From: an uncultured Clostridia bacterium
GTDB lineage: Bacteria; Bacillota; Clostridia; Christensenellales; UBA1242
Length of the DNA: 64,000 nt
Assembly (NCBI GenBank): GCA_934747775.1
Contig: CAKVHA010000004.1
Span: 29,540-93,539, forward strand
Reading direction: 5' to 3'
Positions within the stretch are counted from its first letter, which is position 1. Each line of letters opens with the position of its first letter. The notes under the pieces are model-generated. The model did not search any database. It was given only the letters and a program-made list of their open reading frames with translations, and had not been told where the DNA came from. Both the position numbers and the translations under genes were made by a program. Shown here piece by piece: positions 60,727-64,000 of this stretch.

Positions 60727-61506
60727 ATGTTGAAAAATGGAAAAACAACTAAAAAAGCCAAACACCTAAACCTTAAATGGGTTTGTCTTTTTTCGTGCGC
60801 ACTAATTGTGTGTATGGTTGCCACTTTCAGCATCACTATGGCATACTTTGGCGGCAGTAGTGATTCTATGAACGCGTCACTTATGATTAAAAACATCGTG
60901 GAAGTGGGCAAAACCGCCGCTCAGTCTAGCGTTAGTATGGATAGTTATATGATACCGGGCGTAAACATCTTGCCTGTGTGCAAGGTCACCGTTATGTCGT
61001 CCGCAAAAGACTCTAGCGGCAAAGTGGATAAAAACCTTATCACAAACGCGCTTCTTCGTGTAAAAGTTTCGTTTAGCGGCGATATGGCTACATATCTTAG
61101 CGACTCTGGCACCGATGTGTACTTTGATGTTTACAACACCGCCACAGCAAGCGGTCTTACCGATAGCGGCAATATTATAGGCAGATTGCTTAAAGACGGC
61201 ACAAGCGGCTACTGGTACTTGGTTTCCGATAAAACCGCAACATCGCTTTCCGCAAAATCGGAACTTAAAGAACTAAAACTAACCGAAAATGTAAACGCCA
61301 ACAACTATGGCGCAGTTACATTAATGTTTAAAATGAAGTTTATGGTGTCTTCCGAGTTCACCAACGATAGCGCAAACAAAACCGCAATAGCAACCGTTAC
61401 TTTCGAAGCAGTTCAGTCGGAATATTACGATATGAATACTGGCGCTAAACTACCAAATACCTTTGAAGAAGCTCAAAAAATCTTCGACTATGACTACGGT
61501 GCTTAA
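60727..61506 (+). CDS. secreted protein with SipW-type signal peptide (paralogue 1)
   Basis: 259 residues. Basic N-terminus, hydrophobic core and the cleavage-region motif ATFSITMAYFGGSS near residues 32-47 match the SipW-dependent class used by TasA/CotN-like fibre proteins (usual pattern ATxAYFxD). The mature part is beta-rich with low Cys and ends EYYDMNTGAKLPNTFEEAQK. Paralogues 2 and 3 share the MAYFGG motif, and 1 and 2 share GYWYL and the VxQSExYDxNG segment. I infer export and assembly at the surface. No sipW is in the window. RBS is GTGGGTG. Confidence 0.75.
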   Translation: MLKNGKTTKKAKHLNLKWVCLFSCALIVCMVATFSITMAYFGGSSDSMNASLMIKNIVEVGKTAAQSSVSMDSYMIPGVNILPVCKVTVMSSAKDSSGKVDKNLITNALLRVKVSFSGDMATYLSDSGTDVYFDVYNTATASGLTDSGNIIGRLLKDGTSGYWYLVSDKTATSLSAKSELKELKLTENVNANNYGAVTLMFKMKFMVSSEFTNDSANKTAIATVTFEAVQSEYYDMNTGAKLPNTFEEAQKIFDYDYGA

Positions 61507-61540
61507 GAAATTAATTTGTAATAAGTTAAATCATTAGAAC

Positions 61541-61613
61541 AATGTCACCCTTGTAAGGGGAAGGTGGTACGAAATCGACACGCAGTGGAGTGAGTACCAA
61601 AGGGTAGTCCAGT
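61541..61613 (+). repeat. palindromic CCTTGTAAG element, solo copy
   Basis: 73 bp: CCCTTGTAAGGGG hairpin, then AAGGTGGTA and a loop, then TACCAAAGGGTAGTCCAGT. Its outer 29 and 19 bases recur exactly, inverted, at 63452-63512. A third, diverged copy is at 62974. Confidence 0.8.
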
Positions 61614-61668
61614 ATATACACGAAATTTGTGAATTATATTACATTAGTTGTTTTCGCAGCACAGCAAT

Positions 61669-61818
61669 ACAGTTGTGCGACCAGCACCCGCGAACAGAAA
61701 GAGTAGGTGCTAAAGCGGCAGTATATTGGTACAGTCCGTCACGACCAGTGTGTATTGAACACTCTTTGTTTGTATAAAGAGTAGAGTACATAAGACACAG
61801 TCCGTTGTGACCAACAAC
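61669..61818 (+). repeat. structured GACCA-hairpin repeat array, units 1-3
   Basis: Three units start at 61669, 61731 and 61797 (periods 62 and 66). Each begins ACAGT and has complementary arms around GACCA: GTGC-GACCA-GCAC, CAC-GACCA-GTG and GTTGT-GACCA-ACAAC. GAAC follows in the first two at a near-constant distance. A CTCTTT/AAAGAG hairpin lies in the unit 2-3 spacer and recurs in the second array. Confidence 0.75.
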
Positions 61819-61844
61819 TTTTTAAAAAAACATATAAAAATCAT

Positions 61845-61873
61845 TTTACAATTTAACTTGATTTTGATATTAT
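61845..61873 (+). promoter_or_regulatory. promoter of secreted protein 2 (TTTACA class)
   Basis: TTTACA (61845-61850) in ATTTTACAA, 17-bp spacer, TATTAT (61868-61873). Confidence 0.65.
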
Positions 61874-61960
61874 ACTAATGAATATTAGTGACAATATTGT
61901 CAAAAATATTACTAAAACATCAAAAATTAGAAAAAAATATAATATTTTGGGGTTTGAAAA

Positions 61961-62692
61961 ATGGATAAAAATACTAAGAAAAGGAAAAAGAAAATAGCAA
62001 GTATTGCAGTTATCGCTGCAGCCTTTGTTTTGTGCATAATGGCTACATTTGGCGTAACTATGGCGTACTTTGGCGGTAGTTCTGCAGAAAAGAGTGGCTC
62101 TCTTACTTTAAAAAGCGCTGTTTGGGTAAACAGCAGTGAGATGGCTTCATTCAGTGGAACAGTTGTACCTAGCCAAAAAATTAGCCAAAACTGCCTTGTT
62201 AAAGTAAAATCGGCAGACGCTTCTACAGGTGCTGCTCTTACAAACAACAGAGCAACCAACGCAGTAATGAGAGCACAAATTGAACTTGCTCTTCCAAGCG
62301 GTTTAGGAATCTCTGACCCTACAAAAGGTGGTTCGCTAGATGTTAAAGTTGGAAATACAGTTGTTGCTAAATTTATGAAAGACACAACCGATACTACAAA
62401 CGGCTATTGGTATTTAATGGATAAATCTGCTACTGCAGTTACTGGAAATTTGTATGAAATCAACACAGCAAGTGGTGAAGTAACATTAACATATACACTT
62501 AGTATTACAATTCCAGCTTCTATAAAAAATTCTGATTTGAAAGATGGTAGCAACCAAATTACTGTTTCAGTTAAATATACTGTTATCCAATCGGAAATTT
62601 ATGATGCAAACGGAACAGCTGTTGCTAAAACTCAAGCCGCTATGAAATCTTACTTCAGTAGTCCAGACCTTGACGCTGATGCTAAATATTAA
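61961..62692 (+). CDS. secreted protein with SipW-type signal peptide (paralogue 2)
   Basis: 243 residues. N-terminal KKRKKKIASIAVIAAAFVLC and MATFGVTMAYFGGSS (to about residue 45) form the SipW-type signal. The mature part is beta-rich, Thr/Ser/Ala-rich, without Cys after one near 71, and has GYWYLMDKSATAVTG and VIQSEIYDANGTAV as in paralogue 1. A GGGGTTTG site precedes the ATG. Likely a surface fibre or matrix subunit; this is inferred from the signal class. Confidence 0.75.
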   Translation: MDKNTKKRKKKIASIAVIAAAFVLCIMATFGVTMAYFGGSSAEKSGSLTLKSAVWVNSSEMASFSGTVVPSQKISQNCLVKVKSADASTGAALTNNRATNAVMRAQIELALPSGLGISDPTKGGSLDVKVGNTVVAKFMKDTTDTTNGYWYLMDKSATAVTGNLYEINTASGEVTLTYTLSITIPASIKNSDLKDGSNQITVSVKYTVIQSEIYDANGTAVAKTQAAMKSYFSSPDLDADAKY

Positions 62693-62745
62693 TATTAATT
62701 TATTATAGTTAGTGTTTAGTATACAATATATAATATATAACAATT

Positions 62746-62776
62746 AAAACCACCATAAAACATTGGTGGTTTTTTG
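62746..62776 (+). terminator. intrinsic terminator after secreted protein 2
   Basis: Stem AACCACCA/TGGTGGTT (62748-62755 with 62764-62771) and T run. Confidence 0.9.
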
Positions 62777-62866
62777 TGCTTTATATATTTTCATTTTTGT
62801 ATAATACGCGAAATTTGTCGCATACTAGTAGTGTTAAGTAAAAATTAATATTAGTAAAAGGAGATT

Positions 62867-62965
62867 ATGGTGTAAAAAACTTTTGAAGAGTATGGTTTTG
62901 TGACTGCAAACTTGAGTACAACAACATACCATGTGTCCACTACTCGGGCTGAGATTGTTATGTGA
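62867..62965 (+). pseudogene. short reading frame with in-frame stop at codon 3
   Basis: AAAAGGAGATT and ATG at 62867 are followed by GTG, then TAA, and then 29 sense codons in the same frame (KTFEEYGFVTANLSTTTYHV and on, ending AEIVM) before TGA. A strong ribosome binding site in front of a two-codon frame suggests a decayed gene start or a remnant truncated by the repeat element at 62974. It could also be a chance frame. Confidence 0.4.
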
Positions 62966-62973
62966 ATATTAAT

Positions 62974-63032
62974 CCGCCCCTTGTAAGCGGGCGGGGGACT
63001 AGTCGGGACGACTGGTGGTGGGGTAGTATAGT
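62974..63032 (+). repeat. palindromic CCTTGTAAG element, diverged copy
   Basis: CCGCCCCTTGTAAG then CGGGCGG forms one hairpin; ACTAGTC/GACTGGT forms a second; it ends GGGGTAGTATAGT, like the GGGTAGTCCAGT end of the other copies. Confidence 0.65.
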
Positions 63033-63049
63033 GTATATTAAAAATTAGT

Positions 63050-63079
63050 TTGACATATTAACAAAAAAATTGTTATCAT
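63050..63079 (+). promoter_or_regulatory. promoter of the DUF559 gene
   Basis: TTGACA (63050-63055), 18-bp spacer, TATCAT (63074-63079), ending eight bases before the ATG at 63087; no ribosome binding site is present. Confidence 0.6.
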
Positions 63080-63086
63080 ATTACAT

Positions 63087-63434
63087 ATGTATTACTATAA
63101 TAAAAACAATAGAAAAAACGCCCTAGAACTTAGAAAAAATATGACACCTTGGGAATGTAAGTTATGGTTTCAGTTTTTAAAAACATTACCATATAAGTTT
63201 TGCAAACAAAAGTGTGTTGGAAATTATATATTAGATTTTTATTGTCCTGCAAAGAAACTTGCTATAGAACTAGATGGTTCTCAACATTATAATGTTGAAG
63301 ATATGGAATATGACGATAAAAGAACTGAGTTTTTAAAAGAACAGGGTATTAGAGTTTTAAGATATACAAATGATGATGTATACAAAAATTTTAATAGGGT
63401 ATGCGAAGAGATTTTGCTGGTTTTAAATAAATAG
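63087..63434 (+). CDS. DUF559 (Vsr-like) endonuclease-domain protein
   Basis: 115 residues covering one DUF559 domain: ALELRKNMTPWECKLWFQFL, then YILDFYCPAKKLAIELDGSQ with H, then YDDKRTEFLKEQGIRVLRYT. The D...E-x-D...H pattern is that of the Vsr/PD-(D/E)xK-like nuclease fold. Single-gene unit, apparently leaderless. It lies between inverted palindromic elements and inside a 19-bp direct repeat, so I suspect a link to their spread or maintenance. The activity itself is untested for most members of this family. Confidence 0.85.
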   Translation: MYYYNKNNRKNALELRKNMTPWECKLWFQFLKTLPYKFCKQKCVGNYILDFYCPAKKLAIELDGSQHYNVEDMEYDDKRTEFLKEQGIRVLRYTNDDVYKNFNRVCEEILLVLNK

Positions 63435-63451
63435 ACAAATTTAAAGTATGC

Positions 63452-63512
63452 ACTGGACTACCCTTTGGTAATTGCAACGCAATTACCACCTTCCCCTTAC
63501 AAGGGTGACATT
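63452..63512 (-). repeat. palindromic CCTTGTAAG element, inverted copy
   Basis: On the minus strand its first 29 and last 19 bases equal those of 61541-61613; the central loop differs (ATTGCGTTGCAAT, itself a palindrome). Confidence 0.8.
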
Positions 63513-63541
63513 ATTATGTGGATATTAATCCGTATATCGAC

Positions 63542-63748
63542 ACAGTCCGTCACGACAGTGAGTTTTGAACGCTCTTTGTTAATATAAAGAGTAGAGTACA
63601 TAAGATACAGTCGTGCGACCAGCACCCGAGAACAGAAAAGTAGGTGTTATAGCGGCATCATACTGACATAGTCGTGCGACCAGCACCCACGAACGCACTT
63701 TGCGTATATTGTAACAATACTTTACCGACACAGTCGTGCGACCAGCAC
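63542..63748 (+). repeat. structured GACCA-hairpin repeat array, units 4-7
   Basis: Four units start at 63542, 63607, 63668 and 63730 (periods 65, 61, 62). Arms are TCAC-GACA-GTGA in unit 4 and GTGC-GACCA-GCAC in units 5-7. Spacers carry GAAC soon after the hairpin, and some carry secondary hairpins (CTCTTT/AAAGAG, CGCA/TGCG). It ends shortly before the promoter of secreted protein 3. Confidence 0.75.
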
Positions 63749-63808
63749 TTATATATATGAAATATATATAAAAAAATACAAAAAGTTTTAAAATATGCTA
63801 AAAATCGT

Positions 63809-63837
63809 TTTACAAACATTAATTTTTTCTATATAAT
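63809..63837 (+). promoter_or_regulatory. promoter of secreted protein 3 (TTTACA class)
   Basis: TTTACA (63809-63814) in GTTTTACAA, 17-bp spacer, TATAAT (63832-63837). It shares AAAATC(A/G)TTTTACAA with the promoter of paralogue 2. Confidence 0.75.
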
Positions 63838-63888
63838 ACAAGTATAAAAACCATAAACAAAAATATAAAAAATAAAAGGAGAAAAAAA

Positions 63889-64000
63889 ATGGAAAAAAAG
63901 AAGAACAATAAGAAATTGTTCGCCATCATCGCTGCTTCTGCTTTAGCTTTCGTTCTTACTGTTGCTCTTAGTGTTAGTATCACTTTAGCTTATTTCGGTG
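63889..64000 (+). CDS. secreted protein with SipW-type signal peptide (paralogue 3), partial
   Basis: Only the first 37 codons are in the window: basic MEKKKNNKKLFAIIAASALA, hydrophobic core, then LSVSITLAYFG, the SipW-type motif shared with the two genes upstream. AAAAGGAG precedes the ATG. Codons are strongly biased to those used in the ribosomal protein genes here (GCT, GTT, CTT, TTC, ATC), which suggests high expression. Confidence 0.75.
   Translation, partial: MEKKKNNKKLFAIIAASALAFVLTVALSVSITLAYFG

Larger units (their letters stand above)
62958..63532. mobile_element. candidate DUF559 cassette bounded by direct and inverted repeats
   Basis: A 19-bp sequence, TTATGTGRATATTAATCCG, occurs at 62958-62976 and again at 63514-63532 (18 of 19 identical). 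Just inside lie inverted copies of the CCTTGTAAG palindromic element (62974-63032 forward, 63452-63512 reverse). Between them is a single gene encoding a DUF559 nuclease. The layout resembles a small mobile or REP-type unit. This is an inference from architecture. Confidence 0.5.

Noticed and set aside
874..62900. tRNA, 5S rRNA, tmRNA or RNase P RNA in the intergenic gaps
   Set aside because: I looked for TTCRANNC arms, CCA ends and conserved cores in gaps over 100 bases and found none.
61669..63748. CRISPR array
   Set aside because: The 61-66 nt period and short repeats invite the idea, but the repeat arms vary in a compensatory way, the spacers resemble one another, and no cas gene is present.

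Overview
This window looks like the chromosome of a low-GC, Gram-positive-type bacterium of the Bacillota/Clostridia kind, probably an uncultivated or gut anaerobe. That is an inference from several things: AT-rich sequence, strong AGGAGG-type ribosome binding sites, a large SRP RNA with an Alu domain, AddAB rather than RecBCD, a T-box leader, an LtaS-type enzyme, a DivIVA-like protein, L10 and L1 leader motifs, and secreted proteins with SipW-type signal peptides. The genetic code is the standard one. Promoters are easy to read (TTGnnn, 16-18 bp spacer, TAnnnT) and most transcription units end in clear hairpin plus U-run terminators.

Layout. 1-873: end of an ABC transporter operon. 1049-3525: rpmG-secE-nusG-rplK-rplA, with two L1-operator-like leaders. 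3617-7079: three minus-strand genes (a double-length ThyX-like protein, an intracellular leucine-rich-repeat protein, an unknown) that separate rplKA from rplJL. 7198-8276: promoter, L10 leader, rplJ-rplL; rpoBC does not follow. 8509-9355: a DUF1540 protein and rplI. 9548-14131: glycosyltransferase, LPG-synthase-like flippase and LtaS-like phosphatase, probably a lipid-anchored polymer module. 14364-16780: tandem YugP-like metallopeptidases and an unknown. 17191-23698: addB-addA. 23849-31221: coiled-coil membrane protein, SPFH-like protein, degenerate GT2, gap, an orphan T4SS-pilin-like protein and a TM2 protein. 31352-35089: eno, yigZ-recX-acpS, and a mazF toxin with a small partner. 35481-39410: a giant 1309-residue coiled-coil membrane protein behind two strong promoters. 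39604-43158: lgt, a membrane protein, a DivIVA-like protein, ung, a DUF2726 protein. 43311-43620: SRP RNA on the minus strand. 43851-48739: HEPN/CBS protein, T-box, ileS and an RluA-family enzyme. 48938-50786: groES-groEL (minus). 50922-53861: SPOR protein, lspA-rluD and small membrane proteins. 53996-59005: tig, clpP, clpX, engB and two four-helix membrane proteins. 59155-60656: Cys-rich protein and a metallophosphoesterase.

The last 3.4 kb is the most unusual part. Three paralogous secreted proteins with SipW-type signal peptides (60727, 61961, 63889) share the same promoter architecture (TTTACA, 17 bp, A/T-rich -10). The intergenic stretches before the second and third carry seven copies of a structured element with a 61-66 nt period, whose stem arms change in a compensatory way around a constant GACCA loop. 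The same stretches hold three copies of a palindromic CCCTTGTAAG element. Two of these, in inverted orientation and inside a 19-bp direct repeat, bracket a DUF559 (Vsr-like) nuclease gene, an arrangement that recalls REP/RAYT elements. This combination is my best candidate for an undescribed system in the window.

Many housekeeping genes cooperate here: translation (L33, L11, L1, L10, L12, L9, IleS), protein export and lipoprotein maturation (SecE, SRP RNA, Lgt, LspA), folding and proteolysis (Tig, GroES, GroEL, ClpP, ClpX), repair (AddAB, RecX, Ung) and glycolysis (GAPDH, enolase). All assignments come from reading motifs by eye; no database search was possible.
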